From the NCBI GenBank assembly GCA_011525845.1, contig WYBP01000003.1:186001-250000 (forward strand): a stretch of DNA of 64,000 bases, in the 5' to 3' direction. The notes beneath the pieces are model-generated. The model worked only from the letters and a program-made list of their open reading frames with translations, searched no databases and was not told the DNA's origin. This DNA comes from Gemmatimonadaceae bacterium (lineage in GTDB: Bacteria; Gemmatimonadota; Gemmatimonadetes; Gemmatimonadales; Gemmatimonadaceae). This document shows, piece after piece, positions 28,135 through 37,089 of this stretch (positions are counted from its first letter, which is position 1; the number at the start of each line of letters is the position of its first letter). Made by a program: the position numbers and the translations under genes.

Positions 28135-29493
28135 TCAGAAGGGCGCGGGCACCAGGGCGAGGTCGCGGCGCTTCACCACCTCGCGGCGGAGGAGCCAGAG
28201 CGCGAAGAGCGCGTGCACCGTCGTCGCCCCGACGCCGACGTACCAGAGCTGCCGGAGTTGGAATCCCGGCCGCGACGTGACCCAGACGGCGGGGACGATC
28301 CAGACGCCGAGGCGCGTGGCGCTGCTGATCACCGTGGGGATCGTGTTCCCGAGCGCCTGGAACATCCCCGAGCAGGTGAACACGACGCCCGACGCCACGA
28401 AGTTCCAGCTCACGATCGCGAGGAACTGCGCGGCCACCGCGAGCACCGCGGCGTCGCTGGAGAACCAGTGCACGAGCCAGTCCGGGCGCACCTGGCAGAG
28501 CAGGGTGAGCGACGCCATGAGCGCGCTCCCCATCACGATGGCGGAGGAGAACGTCTCCCGCGCGCGATCGGGCAGGCCCGCAGCGACGTTCTGCGCGGCG
28601 ATCGGTGCCGAAGCGAAGGCGATCGCCATCGCGGGGAGGAAGACCGCCTGCATCACGCGCGAGCCGACGCCGAAGCCCGCCTGCGCTGCGGCCCCCTGGT
28701 CGCGCACCAACCAATAGATGGTGCCGATCGAGACGAACATCAGCGCGAACTCGGCCCCCGCGGGGATCCCGATCCGGAGCATCCGCGCCCAGGTGGCGAA
28801 CTGCGGGCGGAAGAGCGCGCGCTCGAAGCGCACGAAGTGCTCCAGCCGCACGAAGTAGCGGAGCAGGAGGAGCACGCCGATGGCGACGGCGATCGTGCTC
28901 GCGAGTCCCGCGCCGGCGACCCCCATCGGCCGGCCGGTGCCCCAACCGGCGATGAAGACCGGTGCGAGCGCGGCGTTGATCAGCACGGAGACCACCTGCA
29001 CGACCATCGTCGGCTTGGTGATGCCTGTGCCCCGCAGGGCTGAACCCATCGAGACGAGCGCGAACTGCAGCGCGAGCGCCGGGGCGAACCAGAACAGGTA
29101 GGTGACGCCCGCCGCCGTCGTCTCCGCATCCGCGGCGATGGTGCCGATGTAGGTGGGGCCGAGGAGGTAGCCGAAGGCGAGTGTCCCCGCCGCGGCGAGG
29201 AGCGCGAGCACGAGGCTCTGGTTGAACACGAGGTTCGCGTCCGGCTGGTCCTTGCGTCCGGCGGCGTGCGCGATGAGCACCATCGTGCCCACGCCGAGCA
29301 CCTGCGTCAGGGCGAGGATGATGAACTGCACGATCCCGGCCGCGCTCACGCCGGCGAGCGCGGTGTCGCCGAGCTTGGCGACGAAGTACAGGTCGACGAG
29401 GTAGTAGAGCGTCTGGAAGATCATCCCGATGGCGAGCGGGGCGGCCATGCGGAGGATGTGCTTCGGGATGGAACCCTGGGTCAGGTCGTGCAC
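28135..29493 (-). CDS. MATE-family multidrug/metabolite exporter
   Basis: A 452-residue transporter with 12 hydrophobic helices in two homologous halves. The N-terminus VHDLTQGSIPKHILRMAAPL is the classic MATE start and fixes the GTG at 29493. GSALRGTGITKPTMVVQV in the first half and GMFQALGNTIPTVISS in the second are the paired MATE signatures. These proteins export cationic compounds in exchange for H+ or Na+. It lies 20 bases downstream of the DUF2239 gene on the same strand, probably in one transcript. Longer readings upstream belong to the antisense of that gene. Confidence 0.93.
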   Translation of the reverse strand: MHDLTQGSIPKHILRMAAPLAIGMIFQTLYYLVDLYFVAKLGDTALAGVSAAGIVQFIILALTQVLGVGTMVLIAHAAGRKDQPDANLVFNQSLVLALLAAAGTLAFGYLLGPTYIGTIAADAETTAAGVTYLFWFAPALALQFALVSMGSALRGTGITKPTMVVQVVSVLINAALAPVFIAGWGTGRPMGVAGAGLASTIAVAIGVLLLLRYFVRLEHFVRFERALFRPQFATWARMLRIGIPAGAEFALMFVSIGTIYWLVRDQGAAAQAGFGVGSRVMQAVFLPAMAIAFASAPIAAQNVAAGLPDRARETFSSAIVMGSALMASLTLLCQVRPDWLVHWFSSDAAVLAVAAQFLAIVSWNFVASGVVFTCSGMFQALGNTIPTVISSATRLGVWIVPAVWVTSRPGFQLRQLWYVGVGATTVHALFALWLLRREVVKRRDLALVPAPF

Positions 29494-29513
29494 GGGAGGG
29501 CGCTCGGAGGCGG

Positions 29514-30185
29514 TCAGGACGTGGGCCAGGCGGGATCGGCGAGTCGGCGTGCGTGGTCGCGCGGGCCGGCCGGCCAGGGGTCGGAGAGTGCGGTGAAGCG
29601 TTCGCGGTCGCCGGCGAAGAGGGCGCGGGTGGCCTCCTCGAAGCCCGGGGCGTCGCCCAGCATGGCCGCGAGGAAGCGGTAGGCGTACTCCTGCGCGCGG
29701 CGCGTGCGGTCGCGTCCCGCGTTGGCGGCGCGCCCCACGTCCACCAGACGACGGAGGGCGGCGGAGGCACCACCGGGCTGCGCGTTGAGCCATTCCCAGT
29801 GGCGCGGGAGGAGGGTGACCTCGCGGCCGACCACGCCGAGGCGGGGGCGGCCGGGGCCGCGGGCGTCGTCGGACTCATCCTCGTCCGTGCCGTCCGCCGC
29901 GGCGCGCGCCGCACCGCCGGCGGCTCCGGCTGCCGGGCCCCCCGCCGCCCGTGCGCGCGCGACCACCTCTGCCTCCGTGCCGCGCAGGTCGAGCTCGAGC
30001 GGCTCGCTCGTCAGCGCATCGAAGGCGAGGAGCGTGCCGTCGCGCGAGCGCGCCAGGGCCCGCCGCGCCGCGCGTGCGACCTCGACGACGGAGCCCTCGG
30101 CCACGAGGCGTGTGCCGACGAACGCGACGTAGCGGCGTTCCCCGGCGCGGTGTGCGTCTCCGGATCCCGCAGGGCGGTTCGGCAT
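29514..30185 (-). CDS. DUF2239 family protein
   Basis: A 223-residue soluble protein. The N-terminal domain YVAFVGTRLVAEGSVVEVA and the C-terminal segments VTLLPRHWEWLNAQPGGAS, ALRRLVD and YRFLAAMLGDAPGFEEATRAL match DUF2239. Between them is an Ala/Gly/Asp-rich linker. Function is unknown in the literature I know. It is the first gene of a pair with the MATE exporter. Its promoter appears so close that the transcript may begin at the ATG (see the regulatory entry). Confidence 0.85.
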   Translation of the reverse strand: MPNRPAGSGDAHRAGERRYVAFVGTRLVAEGSVVEVARAARRALARSRDGTLLAFDALTSEPLELDLRGTEAEVVARARAAGGPAAGAAGGAARAAADGTDEDESDDARGPGRPRLGVVGREVTLLPRHWEWLNAQPGGASAALRRLVDVGRAANAGRDRTRRAQEYAYRFLAAMLGDAPGFEEATRALFAGDRERFTALSDPWPAGPRDHARRLADPAWPTS

Positions 30186-30229
30186 CCGCGAAATGTACCC
30201 GGGTAAAACACTCTGTCAATATCACCCGG
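30186..30229 (-). promoter_or_regulatory. Promoter and palindromic operator of the DUF2239-MATE pair
   Basis: On the minus strand, TTGACA (30219-30214), a 16-base spacer and TACATT (30197-30192) form a good sigma-70-like promoter. Only six bases separate TACATT from the ATG at 30185, so a leaderless mRNA is predicted. The perfect palindrome TACCCGGGTA (30196-30205) overlaps the -10 element, and a related CACCCGGA lies at 30223-30230. This arrangement suits repression; the regulator is not in the window. Confidence 0.6.
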
Positions 30230-30286
30230 ACGAAATACGGACGGTCGCCGGAGGTATGTTGTGGGACCCCGATCCGGCCACCGCCC

Positions 30287-31726
30287 ATGCCCCGACTCCG
30301 CCTCCTCCCGTCCGTGCGTCCGAGCCTCATGCTCGCGGGCACCCTGCTGGCGAGCGCTGCGCTCGCGTCGACCCTCGGCGCCCAGCCCCCCGCCGCGCGC
30401 GACACCGCGCCCACCACCTCCCCGCTCCCGACCGGGCGCGTCACCTACCGGACGCTGGTGGAGGTGAACCTCGAGATGGAGCAGCTCGCCGCGCGCCATC
30501 CGGACCGGGTGCGCCGCTTCGCATTGCCTCACAAGACGGTGCTCGGCCAGACGGTCTGGGCGCTCGAGGTCGCGCGCAACGTCGCCGTGCCCGACGGGCG
30601 TCCCGCCTTCCTCATGACGGGGCTCCACCACTCGCGCGAGTGGCCCACGGTGGACCTCACCATGGAGTTCGTGCACGACATCCTCATGAACGACGGCAAG
30701 GACGCACGGATCACGGCGCTCCTCGACAACGTCCGCTTCCTCGTGGTGCCCGTGGTGAACCCGGACGGCTACGAGCTCTCGCGCTCGCTCCTCAATGAGC
30801 AGAAGCGGAAGAGCTGCCGCATCACGGCGGGGGCGCCGGCGACCTTCGCGGAGTGCGCCAACCCGCGCAACCGGAACGCGGGAGTGGACCTGAACCGCAA
30901 CTACGGCGCCTTCTGGGGCGGGATCGGCGCGAACCTCGGCGTGATGGAGGGGAGCTACCGCGGCCCCGCGCCCTTCTCCGAGCCCGAGATCCAGAACATG
31001 CGCGACCTGATGAACGCGCATCAGGTGGTGGTGGCGCTCAGCAACCACACGCCGGACGCGAAGGTGCTGCGCGCGCCGAGCTCGCCGGACGAGCCCGTGC
31101 CGGCGGATGCGGCCGCGTACGACGCGCTCGGCAAGGCGGTCGGGGCGGACCTCAAGTGGGAGGCGGGGCCCTGGACGGAGATCTACTACGCCGCCAGCGG
31201 CACCATGGAGGAGTACGCGTACTACAGCGCGGGGACCTTCGCCTACACCTTCGAGAACACGCCGGGCCAGCGCTCCTTCCATCCCGCGTACTCGTTCGTG
31301 GTGGACCAGTACTTCGGCACGGGCGCCTACCCGGGCTCGAACGCGCGCGCGGGGTTCCTGCGCCTCTACGAGGCGGCGGCGAACGCTGCGCTCCACTCGG
31401 TGCTGGAGGTGCGTGCGCCCGCGGGCGCCACGCTCACGCTCACCAAGTCCTTCACCCTCGAGTCGGCGCCGGTGCTGCAGGCGGACAGCTCGCGCACCCC
31501 GGCCATCGCGATCCCGATCACACTCACCTCGTCGCTCACCGTGCCCGCCGGGCGCGACCGCGTGACCTGGCACGTGAACCCGTCGCTGCGCCCGAGCCAG
31601 AAGTCGAGCGAGCACCTGCGGGAGTCGTGGACGGTGACCTGCGCGCGGAACGGTGCGACGCAGCGCGCGCAGGTGACGGTCGCACGCGGTGAGCGGGCGG
31701 CGGTGGACCTCAGTGCCTGCCGGTAG
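30287..31726 (+). CDS. Secreted M14-family zinc carboxypeptidase
   Basis: A 479-residue exported peptidase. The signal peptide ends at STLGAQPPAA (about residue 32). Zinc ligands are in GLHHSREWPT (the HxxE motif) and in ALSNHTP, and the catalytic Glu is in YTFENTPGQ. VDLNRNYGAFWG is the substrate-binding Asn-Arg motif of M14. A beta-rich C-terminal domain of about 110 residues follows. The ATG at 30287 begins the signal peptide; TATGTT at 30255-30260 could be its -10. It probably degrades external peptides for nutrition. Confidence 0.92.
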   Translation: MPRLRLLPSVRPSLMLAGTLLASAALASTLGAQPPAARDTAPTTSPLPTGRVTYRTLVEVNLEMEQLAARHPDRVRRFALPHKTVLGQTVWALEVARNVAVPDGRPAFLMTGLHHSREWPTVDLTMEFVHDILMNDGKDARITALLDNVRFLVVPVVNPDGYELSRSLLNEQKRKSCRITAGAPATFAECANPRNRNAGVDLNRNYGAFWGGIGANLGVMEGSYRGPAPFSEPEIQNMRDLMNAHQVVVALSNHTPDAKVLRAPSSPDEPVPADAAAYDALGKAVGADLKWEAGPWTEIYYAASGTMEEYAYYSAGTFAYTFENTPGQRSFHPAYSFVVDQYFGTGAYPGSNARAGFLRLYEAAANAALHSVLEVRAPAGATLTLTKSFTLESAPVLQADSSRTPAIAIPITLTSSLTVPAGRDRVTWHVNPSLRPSQKSSEHLRESWTVTCARNGATQRAQVTVARGERAAVDLSACR

Positions 31727-31754
31727 TCGCTGAGGGCGGGGCGCGGCGCGCGCC

Positions 31755-32360
31755 TCAGAGCCGCGCCAACCGCCGCGCGGCCCCGGCGTCGCGCGCGAAC
31801 CAGCGCGCCGCGAGCGCGCCGCCGATGAACCCGCCGAGGTGCTCCTGCCAGCTGATCCCCGGCTGGCCCGGCAGCACGCCGAGCACGAGCCCGCCCCAGA
31901 ACGCGACGACGGCGAGGCTGAGCATGATGCTCGCGAAGCTGCGCGCGTACCACCCGGCGAAGAGGAGGAAGCCGAAGAAGCCGAACACCACCCCGCTCGC
32001 GCCGATGTGCACGGAGTTGGCCGGGCCGATGAGCCAGGCCACCGCGCCCCCCATCACCGTGGCGGAGAGCGCCACGAGCAGGAAGTGCCGCGGGTCGCGC
32101 AGCATCACGAGCCACCCGAGCACGAGCAGGGGCACCGTGTTCGCCGTGATGTGGCCGAGGTTCGCGTGCAGGAAGGGCGCCAGGAGTATCCCGCGCAACC
32201 CGTCGGCGGTGCGCGGCACGACGCCGTAGCGGAGGAGCGCGCCCCCCAGCAGGCCGTCCGCGAGGAAGGCGGCCCAGAGGACGGCGACGGTGGAGCCGAG
32301 GATGACGGCGTGGGTGCGGAGCTGGCGGACGACGCCGATGGGACGTGGGGTCTGGAGCAT
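31755..32360 (-). CDS. Rhomboid-family intramembrane serine protease
   Basis: A 201-residue membrane protease with about six helices. The catalytic Ser122 is in HIGASGVVFG and the catalytic His174 in WQEHLGGFIGG. HANLGHITANT is the typical helix-2 His/Asn motif. Length fits the bacterial six-helix core. It cleaves transmembrane segments of unknown substrates. It is divergent from the DinB gene; the M14 peptidase gene is convergent with it. Confidence 0.93.
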   Translation of the reverse strand: MLQTPRPIGVVRQLRTHAVILGSTVAVLWAAFLADGLLGGALLRYGVVPRTADGLRGILLAPFLHANLGHITANTVPLLVLGWLVMLRDPRHFLLVALSATVMGGAVAWLIGPANSVHIGASGVVFGFFGFLLFAGWYARSFASIMLSLAVVAFWGGLVLGVLPGQPGISWQEHLGGFIGGALAARWFARDAGAARRLARL

Positions 32361-32450
32361 GGACGGACCCTCGCGGAGAGGGGGAGCGCGGACGCGCGGC
32401 TACATCCTATACTGAAGGGAACCTGCAACCGTTTCAGGACGGGGGATCCC

Positions 32451-32936
32451 TTGCTCTCAGACGATCTGCGCGCCGTGATGGTACGAGACCTGCGCGCCGT
32501 GGCGAAGGAGGTCGCGGCGTATCCCAGCGACGAGGCGCTCTGGCTCACGGTGCCCGGGGTGGCGAACTCCGGCGGCACGCTGGCGCTGCATCTCGCCGGC
32601 AACCTGCAGCACTTCGTGGGCGGGGTGCTCGGCGGCAGCGGCTACGTGCGCGACCGCGACGACGAGTTCGGCCGGCGCGGCACGCCGCGCGCGAAGGTCG
32701 TGAAGGAGGTCGAGGCCGCGATCGGCGCGGTGGAGCGCGCCCTCCCGAAGGTGAGCGACGCGGCCTGGGACGAGGAGTACCCGCTCGAGGTCGGGGGCCG
32801 GAGGATGAGCAAGGCCCGTTTCGCGCTCCACCTGAGCGCCCACCTGGCGTACCATCTCGGGCAGATGGACTATCACCGGCGCATCGTGGCGCCGGCGTCG
32901 GGCACGGCGGGCACGATGTCGCTCACCGAGCTGTGA
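32451..32936 (+). CDS. DinB-like (DUF1572-type) protein
   Basis: A 161-residue four-helix-bundle protein. WLTVPGVANSGGTLALHLAGNLQHF holds the first conserved His (core NSGGTLALHLAGN), and LHLSAHLAYHLGQMDYHR holds the others, giving the three-His metal site of the DinB/YfiT fold. The start is most likely TTG 32451, since the first helix needs the residues before ATG 32478; GTG 32475 is another option. TATACT at 32408-32413 is a plausible -10. The activity is unknown; some relatives are thiol transferases. It overlaps the cupin gene (GTGA). Confidence 0.8.
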   Translation: MLSDDLRAVMVRDLRAVAKEVAAYPSDEALWLTVPGVANSGGTLALHLAGNLQHFVGGVLGGSGYVRDRDDEFGRRGTPRAKVVKEVEAAIGAVERALPKVSDAAWDEEYPLEVGGRRMSKARFALHLSAHLAYHLGQMDYHRRIVAPASGTAGTMSLTEL

Positions 32937-33274
32937 CGGCGCGCGCGGCGTCGCCGGAGGCGGTCGCGCTCACCGAGGCGTTCGCCGCCATCCGCGAGCA
33001 TTGGTCGCCCGTGGTGATCGCCGAGCTCAACGGGCAGCAGGTGAAGGCCGTCAAGCTGCTCGGGGAGTTCCACTGGCACCAGCACCGCAACGAGGACGAG
33101 CTCTTCCTCGTGCACCGGGGGGAGTTCCGCATGGAGTTCCGTGACCGGAGCGTCACGCTGCGCGCGGGGGAGTTCCTCGTGGTGCCGCGTGGCACGGAAC
33201 ACCGCCCGGTGGCGGACACCGAGGTGGAGGTGATCCTGTTCGAACCCACGACCACCGTGAGGACCGGCGACTGA
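32933..33274 (+). CDS. Cupin-domain protein
   Basis: A 113-residue single cupin. Motif 1 is HWHQHRNEDELFLVHRGEF and motif 2 is GEFLVVPRGTEHRP, giving the His/Glu metal ligands. GTG 32933 overlaps the TGA of the DinB gene, and the gene ends by overlapping the ATG of the transporter gene (TGATG), so all three are translationally linked. Small cupins of this type are often annotated as mannose-6-phosphate isomerase-like, but no substrate can be assigned here. Confidence 0.88.
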   Translation: MTARAASPEAVALTEAFAAIREHWSPVVIAELNGQQVKAVKLLGEFHWHQHRNEDELFLVHRGEFRMEFRDRSVTLRAGEFLVVPRGTEHRPVADTEVEVILFEPTTTVRTGD

Positions 33275-35610
33275 TGGCGCACGTCTCGCACAAGCTCGGC
33301 AACTCCTTCGAGGGCGCGCTCGCCGGTGGCGGTGATCCCGCGAGTTCCCCGCTCTATGTCTTCGGGCCCTTCCTCCGGCTGATCGTCGTCGGCGGGGTCG
33401 CGTCGGTCACCTTCGGCGCGAGCATCTGGATGGTGGTGTTCACCGTCGCGATGGTCTCCGCGATGTACCGCCTGGTGATGCGCTGGGTGGTGGACGGGAG
33501 CGGCGGGAGCGGGCTCGCGGAGGAGGAGTTCGGGAGCTGGGCCGCGAAGCTGAACGCGGGGATCACCTTCGTGGAGTACACGCTCACCTTCCTGGTGAGC
33601 ATGGCGGCGCTGGTCACCTTCATGGCGGACCGGTACCAGCCGCTGGCCGGCTCCGTCGCCGGGCTGCCGTACCGCACGCTCGTGGCGGTGGCGCTCAGCG
33701 TGCTGATCGGGTGGCTGGTGAACCGCGGCCCCAAGGTCGCGGCGCGCGCCTTCGGGCCGGCGACGCTCGGGGTGCTCGCGCTCCTCTGGACGATGATCAT
33801 CGCGACGATCTGGAACCATGGGCTGCACCTCCCGCAGATCGACCTCCGCGCCTTCACCGGGGAGTACCTGCACTTCACGCTCGGCGGGTACGTGCGGATC
33901 CTCGCCCTGATGACCGGCATCGAGGTGTTCGCGAACCTCGTGGCGGCGTACCGCGGGAGCGAGGCGGACCGGAGCCGGAAGGCGTTCGGCTCGCTGATGA
34001 TCGTGATGGGCACCACCTGCCTCACCATGCTCATCGTCGGGCCCGCGATCCTGGACCTCGCGGACCCCACGCGCACCGACGTCTCGGTGTTCACGCAGAC
34101 GATGGACCAGATCCTCCCCGCGCCGCTCGCGTACGCGGGCACGCTGATCGGCGTGCTCGTGCTCGGCTCGGCGGCCGCGGCCAGCGCGCAGGGACTGCAG
34201 AACCTCGCGCTCGGGCTGCGCTACCGGAACTACATCCCGGCGCGCATCGGCCAGCGGAACCGGTTCGACGTGGCGGACACGCCGGTCTGGATCCAGGTGG
34301 CCATCTCCGCCTTCTGCTTCTTCGCCTTCGGCACGCACGAGGAGACCTACCTCGCGATCTACGCCGCGGGCGTCTTCATCCTCCTGAGCATGACCGGGTG
34401 GGCCGCGAGCAAGCGCCTGCTGCGCCAGCTGCGCGAGGAGTACGCGCACGTGCGTGCCGCCACGCTCGGCGGGACGGTGCTCGCGACGCTCCTCACGTCC
34501 ATGGCCACCGTGCTGATCTTCGAGGAGCGCTTCTTCGAGGGGGCGTGGACCTACCTGCTCTTCCTCCCGGTGCTCTACGGCGTCTTCTCGTTCTACCGCC
34601 GGCGCCTCGGCCCGCCGATGGCGCTCGACGACCACCTCGGCCGGTTCTTCGTCGGGCAGTACCTCCTCCCCTACCAGCGTGCGGCGCGGGTGGAGGATGA
34701 CACGCGCTTCGAGCGCATCGTGGTGCCGCTCGACGGGTCGACCTTCGCGGAGCACGCGCTCGATGTCGCGGAGACCATGGGGCGCGCGTTCAAGTCGGAG
34801 GTGACGCTCGTCTCGGTGGTGAGCGGGGAGTCTGCCGCCGCCACGGATTCCCGCGGGCGCACGCGGCTCGAGCGCAGCGAGGTGGCCGACTACCTCGTGC
34901 GCGAGGCCGCGCGGCTGGAGGGGAACGGGATCGAGTCCGCCTTCACCGTGCGCCGCGGCTCGGTGGCGGAGGAGGTGGACAACCTCGCGGACGACATGCA
35001 GGCGGACCTGATCGTGCTCGCGACGCACGGGCGCTCCGGGGTGGAGCGGATGCTGCTCGGCAGCATGGCGCACGAGCTGGTGCGCATCACCGACACCCCG
35101 CTCCTCCTCGTGCGCCCCACCGACCGGTGGACGAGCCGTTCGGCGCAGTTCCGTCGCCTCCTGGTGAGCCTCGACGGGTCGGAGGGGGCCGAGGCGGTGC
35201 TGCGCTTCGTGCGAGCGATCGCACGGAAGTTCGAGAGCGAGATCGTGCTCCTGAGCGTGCCGGAGAAGGACACCGAGAAGGAGACGCTGGAGCGCTACCT
35301 CACGCAGGTCGCGACCGCGCTGCAGACCCGCGGCTACAAGTGCCGGGTCCTGATCACGGGCTCCACGCCGGCGCGCACGATCGTCGAGGCGGCGGTGAGC
35401 GAGCGGGCCGACCTCATCATGATGGCCACGCGGGGCCGGGGGGCCCGCGAGACCGACTCCGACCTCGGGACCGTGACCGACCGCGTGGTGCAGCACACCC
35501 AGGTGCCCGTCATGGTGGTGCCGATCCGCCGCACCTCCGTGAACCGCACGGTCGAGGCGCTGCAGCACGAGGCGGCCGCGGCCGCGGCGCCCGCATCCGA
35601 GGCCTCCTGA
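33274..35610 (+). CDS. APC-superfamily permease with two C-terminal Usp domains
   Basis: A 778-residue fusion. Residues about 30-450 form a polytopic amino-acid/polyamine-type permease; the first helices look short compared with usual APC proteins. Two universal-stress domains follow. The first (about 480-615) begins FERIVVPLDGSTFAEHALDV and ends with the nucleotide-site motif ATHGRSGVERMLLGSMA. The second (about 625-755) begins RRLLVSLDGSEGAEAVLRF with a weaker motif, ATRGRG...LGT. Usp domains at transporters are thought to sense ATP/AMP or cyclic dinucleotides. The gene overlaps the cupin gene and is 13 bases before an MscS gene. Confidence 0.88.
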   Translation: MAHVSHKLGNSFEGALAGGGDPASSPLYVFGPFLRLIVVGGVASVTFGASIWMVVFTVAMVSAMYRLVMRWVVDGSGGSGLAEEEFGSWAAKLNAGITFVEYTLTFLVSMAALVTFMADRYQPLAGSVAGLPYRTLVAVALSVLIGWLVNRGPKVAARAFGPATLGVLALLWTMIIATIWNHGLHLPQIDLRAFTGEYLHFTLGGYVRILALMTGIEVFANLVAAYRGSEADRSRKAFGSLMIVMGTTCLTMLIVGPAILDLADPTRTDVSVFTQTMDQILPAPLAYAGTLIGVLVLGSAAAASAQGLQNLALGLRYRNYIPARIGQRNRFDVADTPVWIQVAISAFCFFAFGTHEETYLAIYAAGVFILLSMTGWAASKRLLRQLREEYAHVRAATLGGTVLATLLTSMATVLIFEERFFEGAWTYLLFLPVLYGVFSFYRRRLGPPMALDDHLGRFFVGQYLLPYQRAARVEDDTRFERIVVPLDGSTFAEHALDVAETMGRAFKSEVTLVSVVSGESAAATDSRGRTRLERSEVADYLVREAARLEGNGIESAFTVRRGSVAEEVDNLADDMQADLIVLATHGRSGVERMLLGSMAHELVRITDTPLLLVRPTDRWTSRSAQFRRLLVSLDGSEGAEAVLRFVRAIARKFESEIVLLSVPEKDTEKETLERYLTQVATALQTRGYKCRVLITGSTPARTIVEAAVSERADLIMMATRGRGARETDSDLGTVTDRVVQHTQVPVMVVPIRRTSVNRTVEALQHEAAAAAAPASEAS

Positions 35611-35623
35611 CCATGTCCCGCCC

Positions 35624-36505
35624 ATGAGTTGGTTCCCGGTGGACCTCGACCCCGACCGCTTCCAGGCCTGGCTCACCGCGATGACGCCCAAGGTGGTGGC
35701 GGCGGTGCTCGTCTTCCTGGCGTTCCTGCTCGCGCTCCGGCTCACCAAGCCCGCGCTTCGCGGCGCGCTCCGGAGAGCGCAGTTCGCAGACGGGCTGATC
35801 CGGCTTCTCGTGGACGGCCTGTACCAGGGCACGCTGCTCATCCTCGCGGTCGCGATGAGCCTGGCGCAGCTCGGGATCAATATCAGCGCGCTGCTTGCGG
35901 GCGTCGGCGTCATCGGCATCGCGCTCGGCTTCGCCGCACAGGAGACGGTGGCGAACATGATCGCCGGCTTCCTGATCTTCTGGGACCGGCCGTTCAAGAT
36001 CGGCGACTACATCACCACCGAGGAGCAGTACGGCGAGGTGAAGGAGATCACGCTCCGCACCACCCGCATCCGCACGCTCGACAACACCTACGTGGTGATC
36101 CCCAACAAGCAGATCATCGGGGACACGCTGGTGAACCATTCGATGTACGGCGAGACGCGCGTGGTGGTGAAGATCGGCATCGCATACAAGGAGCGGATCG
36201 CCGAGGCGCGCGCGGTGCTGCTCGAGGCCGCCAAGGGCGTGGATGGTGCGATGGACGACCCGCCCCCGGACGTGATCGCGCGTTCACTGGGGGACTCGAG
36301 CGTGAACCTCGAGGTCCGGGTCTGGATCGCAGACCCGGCGATCGAGCGGCCCGTGGGGGCGCGGCTCGTGGAGGCGTGCAAGGTCGCGCTGGACAAGGCG
36401 GGGATCGAGATCCCCTTCCCGCACCAGCAGCTCTTCATCGAGAACGTGGACGACCGCGTCTGGGAGAAGGCCGCGCGCCTCCTCGACCGGAAGCGCGCGG
36501 AGTAG
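35624..36505 (+). CDS. Small-conductance mechanosensitive channel (MscS family)
   Basis: A 293-residue channel. Three N-terminal helices (about residues 18-40, 60-85, 85-110) end in the pore-lining GVGVIGIALGFAAQETVANM. The beta domain FLIFWDRPFKIGDYITTEEQYGEV is the MscS middle-domain signature, and the C-terminal alpha/beta domain closes with PFPHQQLFIENVD. It releases solutes on hypo-osmotic shock. It follows the permease-Usp gene closely, suggesting joint control of solute uptake and release. Confidence 0.95.
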   Translation: MSWFPVDLDPDRFQAWLTAMTPKVVAAVLVFLAFLLALRLTKPALRGALRRAQFADGLIRLLVDGLYQGTLLILAVAMSLAQLGINISALLAGVGVIGIALGFAAQETVANMIAGFLIFWDRPFKIGDYITTEEQYGEVKEITLRTTRIRTLDNTYVVIPNKQIIGDTLVNHSMYGETRVVVKIGIAYKERIAEARAVLLEAAKGVDGAMDDPPPDVIARSLGDSSVNLEVRVWIADPAIERPVGARLVEACKVALDKAGIEIPFPHQQLFIENVDDRVWEKAARLLDRKRAE

Positions 36506-36534
36506 CGAGCGGAGTAGCGAGCGGAGTAGCGCGC
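36499..36534. repeat. 12-bp tandem repeat, three units, at a gene end
   Basis: Three copies of GGAGTAGCGAGC, the last with one change (A to C), begin in the final codon of the MscS gene. The first copy contains the TAG stop, and the others repeat it downstream in the same register, so read-through would meet further stops. It lies before the convergent cytochrome c gene. Confidence 0.75.
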
Positions 36535-36560
36535 GGGGGACGACGCCCCCGCGCCGCACC

Positions 36561-37004
36561 CTACTTCTTGCCGCGCGAGATCGAGTGCACGTACGCGGCG
36601 ACCGCCTTCACCTGGTCGTCCGAGAGGTTCGCGGGGCCGCCGCGCGGCCGCATCGCGAAGGGGCGCGCCGGGTCCTTGAACTCCTCCTTCGCGATCCCGG
36701 AGGTCACGATCTTCGCGATCTCCTCGAAGCTCCCGTCCGAGTGCAGCCAGGGCCCGTCCACCAGGCTCGGCGCGTTCCGCGCCCCGATCCCCTTCGCCCC
36801 GTGGCAGCGCTGGCAGCCGCCCGTGTTGAAGAGCGAGTCGCCGAGCGCGACCATGGCCGGCGTGTAGGCGGGCGCCGGGGCGGCCGCCACGGAGGGCGCG
36901 GGCGCGGAGGCGGCGGAGCTCGAGGAGGAGTAGGCGCTGCACCCCGCCGCCACGAGGGCGAGGGTGAGGGTGGCGGCGACGTGCGGGAGGTTCGACCGGC
37001 GCAT
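36561..37004 (-). CDS. Class I cytochrome c lipoprotein
   Basis: A 147-residue exported electron carrier. The signal ends with lipobox LVAAGC (Cys22), followed by a Ser/Ala/Pro-rich spacer that would hold the haem domain away from the membrane. The haem site is CQRCH at 64-68 and the axial Met is probably in PFAMRPRGG. It could donate electrons to the caa3 oxidase encoded in this window, which is inference. No close operon partner; the chemoreceptor gene upstream is on the same strand, 85 bases away. Confidence 0.9.
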   Translation of the reverse strand: MRRSNLPHVAATLTLALVAAGCSAYSSSSSAASAPAPSVAAAPAPAYTPAMVALGDSLFNTGGCQRCHGAKGIGARNAPSLVDGPWLHSDGSFEEIAKIVTSGIAKEEFKDPARPFAMRPRGGPANLSDDQVKAVAAYVHSISRGKK

Positions 37005-37089
37005 GCGGAGGGCCTCGGCGGGTTGGGGTCCGGTGCACTACGCCGACTTGGCTGCCGGCGTTGGGCGCACCCCCAAGCTCGCACCGCGG

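Noticed and set aside
32923-35997. A 1024-codon minus-strand frame
   Set aside because: Antisense to the cupin, permease-Usp and MscS genes, which have clear domains; this frame has none.
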